A stretch of DNA of 64,000 bases from Pseudomonas floridensis (GCF_002087235.1 NZ_MUIO01000029.1:1-64000), one strand, 5' to 3'; shown: positions 39,655-48,983, counted from the first letter of the stretch. The notes: generated from the letters alone by a model not told the origin. Numbers and translations: made by a program.

Positions 39655-41922
39655 TTAGAAATCCTTGCGTACCTGCACACCGAAATAACGCTCGTCATCA
39701 CGCGGCACCGAGCGATACACATAATTGCCGCCGGTGGCGAGCATCGGTGAGTAGGACTTGTCAGCCAGGTTCTTGCCCAGCAGCGCCACACGCCAACCGC
39801 TGTTGTAATCCGCCAGCGCTACGCTCGCGTTCCAGATGCCATAGGCACCCTGTTTGGTGTCAGGGTTCTGGCTGATGTCGTACTGCACTTCGCTCTGCCA
39901 GCTGTAATCGGTGCCCAGTTCGATATCCAGGCCGTTTTCCAGCGGGATGGTGTAGTCGGCGCGCACGTAGCTTTTCCAGTCCGGGCTATACGGCAATGTC
40001 TTGCCATCGACGTTGCACGACGCGGCCGCACCGGCCGGGCACGCAAAGCTGTCGATGCGTGCACGGGTGTAGGACAGCGCACCGGAGAACTTCAGATTGC
40101 GCGTGGCCTGCAGCGCGTAATCCAGCTCGACGCCCTCGGTGCTCACGCTGCCTGCGTTGATCAGTCGCGTCACGACCTGCCCGGCAACGCTGTCGAAGAA
40201 GTTGGCCTGATAGTTGTCGTAGTCGCTATGGAAAACCGCCAGGTTGGTGGTCAGGCGATTGTTCCAGGTGGTGGCCTTGATGCCGACTTCCCAAGTGTTG
40301 GACGTCTCGGGCTTGAGGGCTTCGGTATCACGCGGCTGCATGTTGAAGAACACGTTGTAGGCCGGGCCCTTGTAGCCACGCGAATAGGTGATGTAGCTGG
40401 TCACGCTGTCGCTCAGGTCGTACTGCAAACCCAGACGCCCGGACTTGCCCTCTTCGTCTACCGAGCCGGAACTGCTGGTCGCCGGCTGAATGCCGCTGAC
40501 CGTGGTGGCAGAAGTCGAGAGGCGGCGGTGATCGTATTCCAACTCGTCGTGAGTCCAGCGCAGCCCGGCGATCGCGCGGAAATCCGGGGTGAAATTGAAC
40601 GTGGTCTCGCCAAACACCGAATAGCTTTCGTTGGTGGTGGTGTAATCGGCAACGCCCTGATCCCGACGCGTGGGCGTGATCAGCGTGCGCTGGTACGTCT
40701 CGTCGCTCTTGCCGTGCAGGTAGAACAGGCCGCCGACGTATTCGATGAACTCACCTTTCGGCGAGGCCAGACGCAGTTCCTGAGAGTACTGGTTGAACTC
40801 CAGATCACCCTTGTCTTCGGTGCCGGGAAACGCTGCCGTGATCGTGCCGAGGCGGTCGCCGTCCTGATACTGCGTGTTGTCCCAGCCACGCCAGGCGGTG
40901 ATCGAGGTCAGGGTGTAATCGCCCAGTTGCCAGTCCAGTTGCCCGGACAGCCCTTTGTTGGTGTCTTCGACATGGCTGCGGTAATCGCTGATCACATTGC
41001 GGTTGTCGCTGTCGGCGCGTACCGGCGACAAGGCACTGGCGAACGCAGGCGTCAGCGCCTTGGTCACCACGCCGTTGGGTGCGTCATCGTGGGACTGCAT
41101 GTAGTCCGCCGCGAGGGTGAAGGTGATGTCGTCGTTGGGCGTAAATTCCAGTTTGCCGCGCACGCCCTTGCGGTTATAGCCGTTGACCTCATGGCCATTG
41201 AGTTTGTTGTCGACGTTGCCGTCGTAGCTGCCGAACAGTGTAGTGACCGAGCCCTTGAGCGTATCCGGGATCAGGCTGCCACCGATACCGAAGCGCGTGC
41301 GGCTTTCGTTGCCGCTGTAATACGACTGGTCGATGTAGCCGTGAGTCTCTTCGGTCGGCGCTTTGGTGGTGACGTTGAGCACACCGGCCGAGGCGTTCTT
41401 GCCGAACAAGGTGCCTTGCGGACCACGCAGCACTTCGATGCGCTCCAAATCCAGCAGATCGAGCGTGGCCTGGCCGGGACGTGCGTAGACCACGCCATCG
41501 ATGACTGTGGCCACGGTCGGTTCGACGCCCGGCGAGGTAGAGATGGTGCCGACGCCACGCACGAACAGCGAGGTGTCCTTGTTGGACGCGCCGGTCCTGA
41601 AGTTCAGCGATGGGACCTGTTGCACGATACTGGCAACACCATTGCGATTGTCACGCTCCAGTTGCTCGCCCTGAATCACCGAGACGGCGACCGGCACTTT
41701 CTGCAGCGACTCTTCGCGGCGCGTAGCCGTCACGGTGACCGACTCAAGTGTTGCGGTCTCGGCGTTAGAGCCCGTCTCGTCAGCCGCCATCGCCGGGACA
41801 ATCGGTAACGCCGCCAGCCCCATCAACAGCCAGCCACAACGGCGGCCCCGCACTCTGTGAGCCTGATCGATGGCCTGCGCCAAAAGTGTGTGTCCGACGC
41901 CATCCCCATGTGTTGTGTGCAT
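39655..41922 (-). CDS. TonB-dependent outer-membrane receptor
   Basis: A 755-residue receptor. A long signal region (about 1-46, ending PAMA) precedes a plug domain with ESVTVTATRREESLQKVPVAVSVI, LFVRGVGT, IDGVVYARPGQATLDLLDLERIEVLRGPQGTLFGKN, and a 22-strand barrel ending in a terminal phenylalanine (QVRKDF). The plug resembles receptors for small organic nutrients rather than a clear siderophore type. I chose the ATG at 41922. It heads an apparent four-gene operon and is divergent from a LacI-family regulator, with a palindromic operator in between. Confidence 0.93.
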   Translation of the reverse strand: MHTTHGDGVGHTLLAQAIDQAHRVRGRRCGWLLMGLAALPIVPAMAADETGSNAETATLESVTVTATRREESLQKVPVAVSVIQGEQLERDNRNGVASIVQQVPSLNFRTGASNKDTSLFVRGVGTISTSPGVEPTVATVIDGVVYARPGQATLDLLDLERIEVLRGPQGTLFGKNASAGVLNVTTKAPTEETHGYIDQSYYSGNESRTRFGIGGSLIPDTLKGSVTTLFGSYDGNVDNKLNGHEVNGYNRKGVRGKLEFTPNDDITFTLAADYMQSHDDAPNGVVTKALTPAFASALSPVRADSDNRNVISDYRSHVEDTNKGLSGQLDWQLGDYTLTSITAWRGWDNTQYQDGDRLGTITAAFPGTEDKGDLEFNQYSQELRLASPKGEFIEYVGGLFYLHGKSDETYQRTLITPTRRDQGVADYTTTNESYSVFGETTFNFTPDFRAIAGLRWTHDELEYDHRRLSTSATTVSGIQPATSSSGSVDEEGKSGRLGLQYDLSDSVTSYITYSRGYKGPAYNVFFNMQPRDTEALKPETSNTWEVGIKATTWNNRLTTNLAVFHSDYDNYQANFFDSVAGQVVTRLINAGSVSTEGVELDYALQATRNLKFSGALSYTRARIDSFACPAGAAASCNVDGKTLPYSPDWKSYVRADYTIPLENGLDIELGTDYSWQSEVQYDISQNPDTKQGAYGIWNASVALADYNSGWRVALLGKNLADKSYSPMLATGGNYVYRSVPRDDERYFGVQVRKDF

Positions 41923-42038
41923 CTGCGTGCCTGCCTGAAATATGCCCTGATCCGACAGTGCCCCATGCACTGACGCCTTTGATTACGACTAAACCGGGTC
42001 CGGGCATTCGCGGTGGCGAGTAGCAGACAAACCATCTT

Positions 42039-42052
42039 TGTTAGCGCTAACA
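42039..42052. promoter_or_regulatory. LacI-family operator palindrome
   Basis: TGTTAGCGCTAACA is a perfect 14-bp palindrome with the central CG typical of LacI/GntR-type operators, halfway between the divergent TonB receptor and LacI genes. It could repress both. Confidence 0.75.
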
Positions 42053-42140
42053 TCGTCAGTATCAGGAAATGATAGATAGATCGTCCAATACTGAAAAATT
42101 ACTTTTATATGCTTTTTAATTTTAAAAGAAGCGCACGAGC

Positions 42141-43187
42141 ATGGCTGACGAAACACCCGTGACACGTAAACGCCGAGGCGCAGGCCGCGTGACGATCAAC
42201 GCCGTGGCACGACAGGCTGGGGTGTCGGCGATCACCGTTTCCCGCTATTTCAATCAGCCGGAGCAGGTGTCGCCGCAACTGCGTGAACGCATTGCGGCGG
42301 CGGTCACTGCCTTGGGTTACGTACCCAATCTGGTTGCAGGCGGTCTGGCCTCGGCGCGCAGTCGAGTGGTGGCGATGGTGATCCCGAACATCTCCGGGCC
42401 GATCTTCGCCAACACCATTCAGGGCTTTAGTGACACCTTGAGTCAGCACGGCTTTCAACTGCTGCTGGCGTCCAGTTATTTCTCGGTCGAGCAAGAAGAA
42501 AGCGCGGTGCGCGCCTTTCTGGGCTGGTCGCCTGCCGCGCTGGTGCTGACCAGCCGCTTTCACAGTGAAGCCACGGAGCGGATGATCGAGCAGGCCGATA
42601 TTCCGGTAATCGAAACCTGGGATCACCAGCCTGAACGCAGCCCGATCCAGATCGGCTTTTCTCATTACGAAGTCGGCGTCACGGCGGCACGCTATCTGTA
42701 CGACAAGGGCTACCGCCGCATTGCGTTTGTGGAGAACAGCGTTGCCGGGGACTTCAGCGCACAGGAGCGCCGCGACGGCTGTGTCGCCACGCTGCAAGCA
42801 CTAGGGCTGAAACCCTGGGTATTTGTACCGGACGCCGGGCTTGCGCCATTTGAAGCGGGCAAGCAGGCGATGGATACGCTTATGGGCCGTCACCCTCGTC
42901 CTGATGCCATCTTCTTCGCCAACGACAATCTGGCGGCAGGTGGACTGCTGACCAGCCAACGCATCGGCCTGCAGACGCCTGGCGATTGCGCCGTGATGGG
43001 ATTTGGGGATTACGCGTTCGCGCACATGATGATGCCCAGCCTGACCACCATTAAACCGCCTGCGCTGGAGATAGGCGTACTGGCTGCCAGGCGCGTACTG
43101 GAAAGCCTGGGCGTACTGCCGGTGGAAGGAAAGATTCAGCGGTTGAACCTGCTCGACTGTGCACTGATCGAGCGGGAAAGCACCTGA
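42141..43187 (+). CDS. LacI-family transcriptional regulator
   Basis: A 348-residue repressor. The N-terminal helix-turn-helix (about 17-45) reads VTINAVARQAGVSAITVSRYFN, followed by the hinge helix (VPNLVAGGLASARSR) and a periplasmic-binding-like effector domain with VVAMVIPNISGPIFA and FFANDNLAAGG. The overall pattern resembles the GntR (gluconate) branch. It is divergent from the TonB receptor operon and the perfect palindrome at 42039 is the likely operator. The effector is unknown; LacI regulators usually sense sugars, which makes the pairing with flavin/sulfur genes unusual. Confidence 0.92.
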   Translation: MADETPVTRKRRGAGRVTINAVARQAGVSAITVSRYFNQPEQVSPQLRERIAAAVTALGYVPNLVAGGLASARSRVVAMVIPNISGPIFANTIQGFSDTLSQHGFQLLLASSYFSVEQEESAVRAFLGWSPAALVLTSRFHSEATERMIEQADIPVIETWDHQPERSPIQIGFSHYEVGVTAARYLYDKGYRRIAFVENSVAGDFSAQERRDGCVATLQALGLKPWVFVPDAGLAPFEAGKQAMDTLMGRHPRPDAIFFANDNLAAGGLLTSQRIGLQTPGDCAVMGFGDYAFAHMMMPSLTTIKPPALEIGVLAARRVLESLGVLPVEGKIQRLNLLDCALIEREST

Positions 43188-43193
43188 CAGTTT

Positions 43194-43252
43194 TTCGCGG
43201 ACAAGTCCCACGTGGCATTGATTCCTTGCGTGGGAGCGGACTTGTCCGCGAA
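43194..43252. repeat. REP doublet (REPIN-like), copy A
   Basis: Two REP cores in inverted orientation (ttcgcggacaagtcccac and gtgggagcggacttgtcc..gaa) with the spacer gtggcattgattccttgc. The same doublet with the same spacer in the same direction occurs at 45648. It lies between the convergent ends of the LacI gene and betT. Confidence 0.85.
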
Positions 43253-43257
43253 GACGG

Positions 43258-45252
43258 TTAACGCACCAAATGCAGGAATTGCATGTGGCGCTCGTACTGG
43301 TCGAGCACGTCGTTAATCACCTGTTCCTTGGTGTAGCCGACCAGATCGTAATCCTGGCTGCCCTCACTCAAGTGAACCTCGGCGCGGTAGTAGCGGCGAT
43401 TGTTGAGCTGTTTGGAGCCCATGCCGCCACGCGCGAACGATGGCGTGAAGAAGCCTTTCATCTGCACCTGATAGATGAACGGACGCTCTTCTCCATGGCC
43501 GATTTCCAGGGTTACCGAATCGTTGGACGGATCGGGCACGTTGACCACGCTCAGACCCTTCTCGACGAACACGGCCGTCACCTCTTCGATGGCCGGGCGA
43601 ACGGTCTGGTCGAGGAAGCGGTACACCTCGTCTCGCGACGGGTAATGCACCGCCTGACTCAGACGCTGACGCCAGCCGCCACGTCGCGAACCGGAAACCG
43701 GCGCCAGCGAGTAAAGCTGCGCGATCTGACGCTGGGATTCAATGGAGAACGCCTTGTGCAGCCCCCACATCATCAGCAGCAGAATCAGCGAAAACGGCAG
43801 CGAGGTCAGCACCACCGCCGATTTCAGCGCATCGATACTGCCCGAGAACAGCAGCCCGCTGGTGATCAGCGCCGTGGCCACACCCCAGAACACGCGCAGC
43901 CATTTCGGACCGTCTTCATCCGGGTTACCGCCCTTGGCCGACAGCGTCGAAAGCACCACAGTGCCCGAGTCGGCGGAGGTCACGAAGAACACGAAGCTAA
44001 TGAACACCGTCACCGCAATCACCGTCCGGCTCCACGGATAGGTTTCCAGCAGCAGATAAAGTGTCATCGACGGGTCATCGATGGCCGACTGCCCCAGCGC
44101 GGTCATGCCGTGGTTGAGCACCTGATCAATCGCGCTGTTGCCGAAGATCGACATCCAGGCCAGGGTGAAACCCAGCGGGATCAGCAGCACGCCAAAGACG
44201 AATTCACGGATGGTCCGACCGCGGGAAATACGCGCGATGAACAGGCCTACGAACGGCGACCAGGCAATCCACCAGGCCCAGTAGAACACCGTCCAGCCGC
44301 CCAGCCAGTCACTTGGCTCGTTGTAGGCGTAAACGTCGAAACTCTTGGTTGGCAATGCACCAAGGTAGTCACCGATGTTCTGCACCAGCGTATTGAGCAG
44401 GTGTTGAGTAGGACCTGCGAACAGCACGAACAGCAGCAGCGCACAGGCCAGCAGCATGTTGATGTCGGACATGAGGCGCACACCTTTGTCCACGCCGGCA
44501 ATGGCGACGAGAATCGCGGCGCCCATCATCAGCGTGATCAGGCCGACCTGAATCCAGTGGGTATGCGCAACGCCGAACAGGTAATCGAGCCCCGAGTTCA
44601 GGTGCAGCACACCAAAGCCCATGTCTGCACCCAGTCCGAAGATGGTCGCAATGATCCCGAAGCCATCGACCGCATAGCCTATCGGGCCGTTGATACGCTT
44701 GCCGATCAGCGGATACAGCGCCGAACGCAGGGCCAGCGGCAGGTTGTGACGGTAGGCGAAATAGGCCAGCGCCATGCCGACGAAGGCAAATACACCCCAG
44801 CCATGCAGGCCCCAGTGCAGAAACAGCAATTGCATGCCTTGGCGCGCCGCCTCGGTCGTACCGCCCTCGCCCTGCGGGGGTTGCAGCAGGTGAGTCAGGG
44901 GTTCTGACACGCAGAAGAAGAACAGCGTGATACTGATCCCGGCCGCGAACAGCATACCGGCCCAGGAGAGGTAACTGAACTCGGGCTCGTCGTGGTCGGC
45001 ACCGAGCTTGATCTTGCCGTAGCCAGATACGGCGGTGACCACCACGAAGACCAGATACAGCGTCATGACCAGCATGTAGTACCAGCCGACCGTGTTGGCC
45101 GCCCAGTTCTGCGCAGCCAGCAACCACGCGCCGGCAGCTTGGGGAAAGGCGATCACAATGATGCCGAAGATCAGGATAAAGCTCGCAGCGAAGTAAAACA
45201 CTGGAGCATTCATGCGGACCGTACCGCTGGGTTGCGTACTCGGAGTACTCAT
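43258..45252 (-). CDS. betT: BCCT-family choline transporter BetT
   Basis: A 664-residue transporter with about 12 membrane segments. The BCCT signature is seen as GWTVFYWAWWIAWSPFVGLFIARISRGRTIREF. The long cytoplasmic C-terminus (about 500-664) is typical of osmoregulated BetT-type choline importers; choline would feed glycine betaine synthesis, though no bet genes lie nearby. I chose the ATG at 45252, ten bases after GGAGG; at 45261 the GGAGG is only one base away. The gene is bracketed by the REP doublets at 43194 and 45648. Confidence 0.9.
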   Translation of the reverse strand: MSTPSTQPSGTVRMNAPVFYFAASFILIFGIIVIAFPQAAGAWLLAAQNWAANTVGWYYMLVMTLYLVFVVVTAVSGYGKIKLGADHDEPEFSYLSWAGMLFAAGISITLFFFCVSEPLTHLLQPPQGEGGTTEAARQGMQLLFLHWGLHGWGVFAFVGMALAYFAYRHNLPLALRSALYPLIGKRINGPIGYAVDGFGIIATIFGLGADMGFGVLHLNSGLDYLFGVAHTHWIQVGLITLMMGAAILVAIAGVDKGVRLMSDINMLLACALLLFVLFAGPTQHLLNTLVQNIGDYLGALPTKSFDVYAYNEPSDWLGGWTVFYWAWWIAWSPFVGLFIARISRGRTIREFVFGVLLIPLGFTLAWMSIFGNSAIDQVLNHGMTALGQSAIDDPSMTLYLLLETYPWSRTVIAVTVFISFVFFVTSADSGTVVLSTLSAKGGNPDEDGPKWLRVFWGVATALITSGLLFSGSIDALKSAVVLTSLPFSLILLLMMWGLHKAFSIESQRQIAQLYSLAPVSGSRRGGWRQRLSQAVHYPSRDEVYRFLDQTVRPAIEEVTAVFVEKGLSVVNVPDPSNDSVTLEIGHGEERPFIYQVQMKGFFTPSFARGGMGSKQLNNRRYYRAEVHLSEGSQDYDLVGYTKEQVINDVLDQYERHMQFLHLVR

Positions 45253-45519
45253 CGACTGCATGCCTCCGGACTGATTGAAACTACTGCAAAAAACGCATAC
45301 GGCAAGGGTTAGCCTCCTGTTGTGAGCGGGCAGCGAACCACCGGTTTAACTTGAATGAACGTTCAATTTAAACACGAAAACGCCCGCGAAGACGAATCGC
45401 GGGCCAGTGATTGCTGGCTCAGGCTTGGGTATGACGTGCGTTTCAACAGGATCGTTCCGCATGCAGGGAAACAGCTGGATACCCTTAAACCGCGGAGGAT
45501 GCACCGCCTCGAAATCAGC

Positions 45520-45545
45520 CTTCGTGGACAAGTCCACTCCCACAG
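45520..45545 (-). repeat. REP element
   Basis: cttcgtggacaagtccact followed by cccacag, in reverse orientation; first of four alternating copies. Confidence 0.8.
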
Positions 45546-45584
45546 GTTGATCTGCACCCCGTCAGCGGTTCCCCGCCCTGTACC

Positions 45585-45603
45585 GTGGGACTTGTCCGCG
45601 AAG
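45585..45603 (+). repeat. Short REP element
   Basis: gtgggacttgtccgcgaag, a forward copy that lacks the agcgga part of the core. It matches the inverse of the short reverse copy at 45646. Confidence 0.65.
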
Positions 45604-45647
45604 AGGCCAGTGCAGGCGTTGGGAAATCTGGCGTCAGTGACAAAGCT

Positions 45648-45708
45648 TTCGCGGACAAGTCCCACACGTGGCATTGATTCCTTGCATGGGAGCGGACTTG
45701 TCCGCGAA
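45648..45708. repeat. REP doublet (REPIN-like), copy B
   Basis: The same inverted REP pair as at 43194, with spacer acgtggcattgattccttgc, two bases longer overall. The two doublets lie in direct orientation about 2.4 kb apart on either side of betT. Confidence 0.85.
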
Positions 45709-45825
45709 TAACCCGGTGCATCCGGCCAAGGATGCAGCACCTTAAAAACTGCCTTCCAGAACAAGTCCACTCATGCCCGGTTAGAGTCTGCTCATGAGAC
45801 TGACGATCACGGGCCTTTCAGGCAC

Positions 45826-46779
45826 TTACTTCTGCGTACCGTCATCCTGTTGCAGCAGGTTGGCCTGGGTCAGGTTGCAGCCTGCGGGGACGCTGCGGGT
45901 CAGCCAGACGTTGCCGCCGATGGTCGAGCCCTGGCCGATGGTGATGCGCCCCAGAATGGTCGCACCGGCATAGATCACCACGTCGTCTTCCACGATTGGA
46001 TGCCGTGCATGGCCCTTCTGCAACTGGCCGTCTTCGTCTGCCGGGAAACGTTTGGCACCGAGCGTCACCGCCTGATAGATCCGCACGCGCTCGCCGATGA
46101 TGGCCGTCTCGCCAATTACGACGCCTGTGCCATGGTCGATGAAGAAGCTCGGGCCGATCTGCGCGCCAGGATGAATGTCGATCCCCGTCGCCGAGTGCGC
46201 CAGCTCCGAGCTGATACGCGCCAGCAAAGGCAGACCTGCCCGATAGAGGTGATGGGCCAGCCGATGGTGGATCACCGCCAGAATGCCGGGATAGCACAGC
46301 AACACTTCATCGACACTGCGCGCAGCCGGATCGCCGTGATAGGCGGCCAGCACATCGGTGTCGAGCAACTGGCGGATACCTGGCAGGGCGACGGCGAAAT
46401 CCTGAATCAACTGCAGCGCACGCTCGTCGATACCGGCCAGATCCTGCCCATGCTGATGGGCCACGTAACGCAGCTCGAGCCGAGCCTGGGCCAACAGCGC
46501 ATTGAGCGCCACGTCCAGGGTATGACCGACATAGAAATCCTCGCTTTCCTCGCGCAGGTCCACGGGACCGAGTCTCATCGGAAACAGGGCCCCACTCAAG
46601 GCTTCGAGAATCTCGCCCATCGCTGCCCGCGAAGGCAGCTCACGCCCCCCATGTTCACCACTCACTCGCCGGTTACGTGCACGCCAATCCTCACGCGCCG
46701 TGCGTAGCTGACTGACGATACGCTGCAACTGCCAATGGCTGGAACGGCCGTCGGCGGATGCTTCTGAACTGTCGCTCAC
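45826..46779 (-). CDS. epsC: Serine O-acetyltransferase (EpsC/CysE-like)
   Basis: A 317-residue enzyme that makes O-acetylserine, the carbon skeleton of cysteine. The N-terminal helical domain is long, as in the EpsC branch, and is followed by a left-handed beta-helix of hexapeptide repeats (IDIHPGAQIGPSFFIDHGTGVVIGETAIIG). The catalytic histidine lies in the IDHGTG segment. I chose the GTG at 46779, preceded by AGGAG eight bases upstream. It is divergent from D-cysteine desulfhydrase, 198 bases away, so both are probably controlled by sulfur status. Confidence 0.93.
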   Translation of the reverse strand: MSDSSEASADGRSSHWQLQRIVSQLRTAREDWRARNRRVSGEHGGRELPSRAAMGEILEALSGALFPMRLGPVDLREESEDFYVGHTLDVALNALLAQARLELRYVAHQHGQDLAGIDERALQLIQDFAVALPGIRQLLDTDVLAAYHGDPAARSVDEVLLCYPGILAVIHHRLAHHLYRAGLPLLARISSELAHSATGIDIHPGAQIGPSFFIDHGTGVVIGETAIIGERVRIYQAVTLGAKRFPADEDGQLQKGHARHPIVEDDVVIYAGATILGRITIGQGSTIGGNVWLTRSVPAGCNLTQANLLQQDDGTQK

Positions 46780-46977
46780 GCTGAACTCTCCTTGATCTGA
46801 ACGGTGGCGACCCGGCATTGCTGGCCGCTGCTGCTGTCACTCTACGGCAAACATTCAAGTGGAAAAAATAACAATTTTTGTACGAAACGGCTGGGTGGAG
46901 CATAAACACCGACGGGTTGCCGTGCAGGAAACGTCTGCCTATAGTCCGCTGACTCTCTACACGGCTCATTGACCACC
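46780..46977. promoter_or_regulatory. Divergent epsC / dcyD promoter region
   Basis: An AT-rich core (about 46855-46885, with aaaaaataacaatttttgta) lies between the two starts. It is a candidate site for a sulfur regulator such as CysB, but I cannot assign one from sequence alone. Confidence 0.4.
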
Positions 46978-47976
46978 ATGATCAAAAATCAGCTGGCCCG
47001 CTTCAATCGCCTTGACCTGATCACCGCCCCCACGGCGCTGGAAAAGCTCGACCGCCTGTCGATCTGGGCTGGCCGTGACATCTACGTCAAGCGCGATGAC
47101 ACCACGACACTGGCGCTGGGCGGCAACAAGGCGCGCAAGCTGGAATACCTGGCTGCCGACGCGCTGGCTCAGGGTGCGGACACGCTGATTACGGCTGGCG
47201 CGATTCAGTCCAATCATGTGCGCCAGACCGCAGCGCTTGCCGCGCGCCTGGGTCTTGGCTGCGTGGCGTTGCTGGAAAACCCCATCGGTACTGAAGACGC
47301 CAGTTACCTGCACAACGGCAATCGCCTGTTGCTGGACCTGTTCGACGCCAAGGTGGAGCTGGTCGAAAACCTCGACAACGCCGACGAACAGTTGCACGCA
47401 TTGGCAGCTCGCCTGCGCAGTAACGGCAAGAAACCTTATCTGGTGCCCATCGGCGGTTCGAGCCCGGTGGGCGCGCTGGGTTATGTACGCGCCGGGCTGG
47501 AGCTGGCCGAGCAAATCAAGCAGACCGGCATTGAGTTCGCTGCCGTGGTTCTGGCCTCGGGCAGCGCCGGGACCCACAGCGGTCTCGCGCTGGCGCTGGC
47601 CAGTGAGATGCCGGAATTACCCGTCATCGGCGTCACCGTTTCGCGCAGCGAAGAGGCGCAGTTGCCTAAAGTGCAGAACCTGGCCGAGCGCACCGCAGAG
47701 CTGCTGGAAATCCCTTTGCCGCAGGGCTTCAAAGTCGAATTGTGGGACGAATACTTCGCGCCACGATACGGGGAACCGAATGCCGGAACCCTGTCAGCGA
47801 TTAAACTCGTGGCAGGCCATGAAGGCCTGCTGCTCGACCCGGTGTATACCGGCAAGGCGATGGCAGGTCTGCTGGACGGTATAGGCCGTCAACGCTTCAA
47901 TGATGGCCCGTTGATTTTTCTGCACACCGGTGGCGCGCCGGCACTGTTCGCCTACCCGAATGTGTTTTCGAACTGA
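46978..47976 (+). CDS. dcyD: D-cysteine desulfhydrase
   Basis: A 332-residue PLP enzyme of the ACC deaminase/DcyD family that breaks D-cysteine into pyruvate, ammonia and sulfide. The PLP lysine is Lys51 in [12 protein letters not shown]; downstream are [20 protein letters not shown] and [13 protein letters not shown]. The ATG at 46978 is preferred over an in-frame TTG at 46969. It is followed by a cystine-type ABC transporter, the same grouping as in other proteobacteria, which supports the cysteine rather than ACC assignment. Confidence 0.9.
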   Translation: MIKNQLARFNRLDLITAPTALEKLDRLSIWAGRDIYVKRDDTTTLALGGNKARKLEYLAADALAQGADTLITAGAIQSNHVRQTAALAARLGLGCVALLENPIGTEDASYLHNGNRLLLDLFDAKVELVENLDNADEQLHALAARLRSNGKKPYLVPIGGSSPVGALGYVRAGLELAEQIKQTGIEFAAVVLASGSAGTHSGLALALASEMPELPVIGVTVSRSEEAQLPKVQNLAERTAELLEIPLPQGFKVELWDEYFAPRYGEPNAGTLSAIKLVAGHEGLLLDPVYTGKAMAGLLDGIGRQRFNDGPLIFLHTGGAPALFAYPNVFSN

Positions 47977-48185
47977 TCGCTAGGCTGCCGGGCACAGTTA
48001 TGCCGAAAAACAACTTAAAGCGCTGTTTTAGTTATTTTTGTTCATAACCCTATGGCCTTATAGTGGCGCCCGGCTGGTTAACGCTTGCCAGGCATCTCAC
48101 TGAAAAAGTGATGAATTCTCCTGCACCAAGTCGCGTCTGCCGGGTCTCAAAAATGGCCCGACACTACACACAACAAGAGGCTCGC
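47977..48185. promoter_or_regulatory. dcyD-tcyA spacer with candidate promoter
   Basis: A 209-base gap containing an AT-rich stretch (about 48010-48065, tagttatttttgttcataa and cttatagtgg). The latter resembles a -10 box. It probably carries a separate promoter for the cystine transporter. Confidence 0.4.
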
Positions 48186-48983
48186 ATGAACATTTCCGCT
48201 ATTCGTCGCACGTTTCTTTTTTCGGCGCTGGGCTTGATGCTCGGCACCGGTATCGCTGGACAAGCCATGGCTGGCGAACAGCTACAGAAAATCAAGGATA
48301 GCGGTACCCTCAGCGTTGGCCTGGAAGGCACCTACCCGCCATTCAGTTTCGTTGACGAGAACGGCAAACTGACCGGTTTCGAAGTCGAGCTTTCTGAGGC
48401 GCTGGCCCAGAAACTGGGCGTAAAGGCCAAGCTGCAGACCACCAAGTGGGACGGCATTCTGGCCGCGCTGGAGTCCAGGCGCCTGGACGTGGTGATCAAC
48501 CAGGTCACGATCTCCGAAGAGCGCAAGAAGAAGTACGACTTCTCCCAACCTTACACCGTGTCCGGTATTCAGGCGCTGGTTCTGAAAGAGAACGAAGGCA
48601 CGATCAAAACCGCTGCAGACTTGACCGGCAAGAAAGTCGGCGTCGGCCTGGGCACCAACTATGAGCAATGGCTCAAGGAAAACGTCAAAGGCGCGGTCAT
48701 CAAAACCTACGACGATGATCCGACCAAGTTCCAGGACTTGAAGGCAGGCCGCATCGACGCGATTCTGGTTGATCGTCTGGCTGCACTCGAAATGATCAAT
48801 AAGACTGGAGACTCCATGGCCGTCGCCGGCGAACCGTTCTCCCGCCAGGAGTCGGGTATTGCCCTGCGCAAAGGCGAGCCGGAACTGCTGGAAGCGATCA
48901 ACAAGGCAATCAACGAAATGCGTGCAGACGGCTCTTTGACCAAGCTCTCGCAGAAGTACTTCAGCGCTGACGTGACCAAATGA
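48186..48983 (+). CDS. tcyJ: Cystine ABC transporter, substrate-binding protein
   Basis: A 265-residue periplasmic binding protein of family 3 with a signal peptide ending QAMA. LSVGLEGTYPPFSFVDENGKLTGFEVELSEALAQKLGVKA is highly similar to E. coli FliY/TcyJ, the cystine-binding protein. It binds L-cystine and probably related sulfur amino acids. The next two genes complete the transporter; the permease start overlaps its stop by four bases. The start was placed at the signal peptide ATG, not the upstream in-frame start at 48063. Confidence 0.93.
   Translation: MNISAIRRTFLFSALGLMLGTGIAGQAMAGEQLQKIKDSGTLSVGLEGTYPPFSFVDENGKLTGFEVELSEALAQKLGVKAKLQTTKWDGILAALESRRLDVVINQVTISEERKKKYDFSQPYTVSGIQALVLKENEGTIKTAADLTGKKVGVGLGTNYEQWLKENVKGAVIKTYDDDPTKFQDLKAGRIDAILVDRLAALEMINKTGDSMAVAGEPFSRQESGIALRKGEPELLEAINKAINEMRADGSLTKLSQKYFSADVTK

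Larger units (their letters stand above)
45253..45825. other. 573-base REP-rich region upstream of betT
   Basis: No supported gene. About 45262-45500 should hold the betT promoter. From 45520 four REP cores alternate in orientation. Short open frames here run through the repeats. Confidence 0.65.

Noticed and set aside
43270..44907. 545-residue open frame opposite betT
   Set aside because: Its Gln/His/Arg-rich translation is a mirror of hydrophobic BetT codons, a usual antisense artefact.
45520..45708. Repeat cluster considered as a CRISPR array
   Set aside because: The units alternate in orientation, spacers are of unequal length and partly repeated, and no cas gene is present. They are REPs.
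46978..47976. ACC deaminase as the identity of the PLP enzyme
   Set aside because: The family is shared, but the adjacent cystine transporter and serine acetyltransferase favour D-cysteine desulfhydrase. Residue-level checks against true ACC deaminases would settle it.
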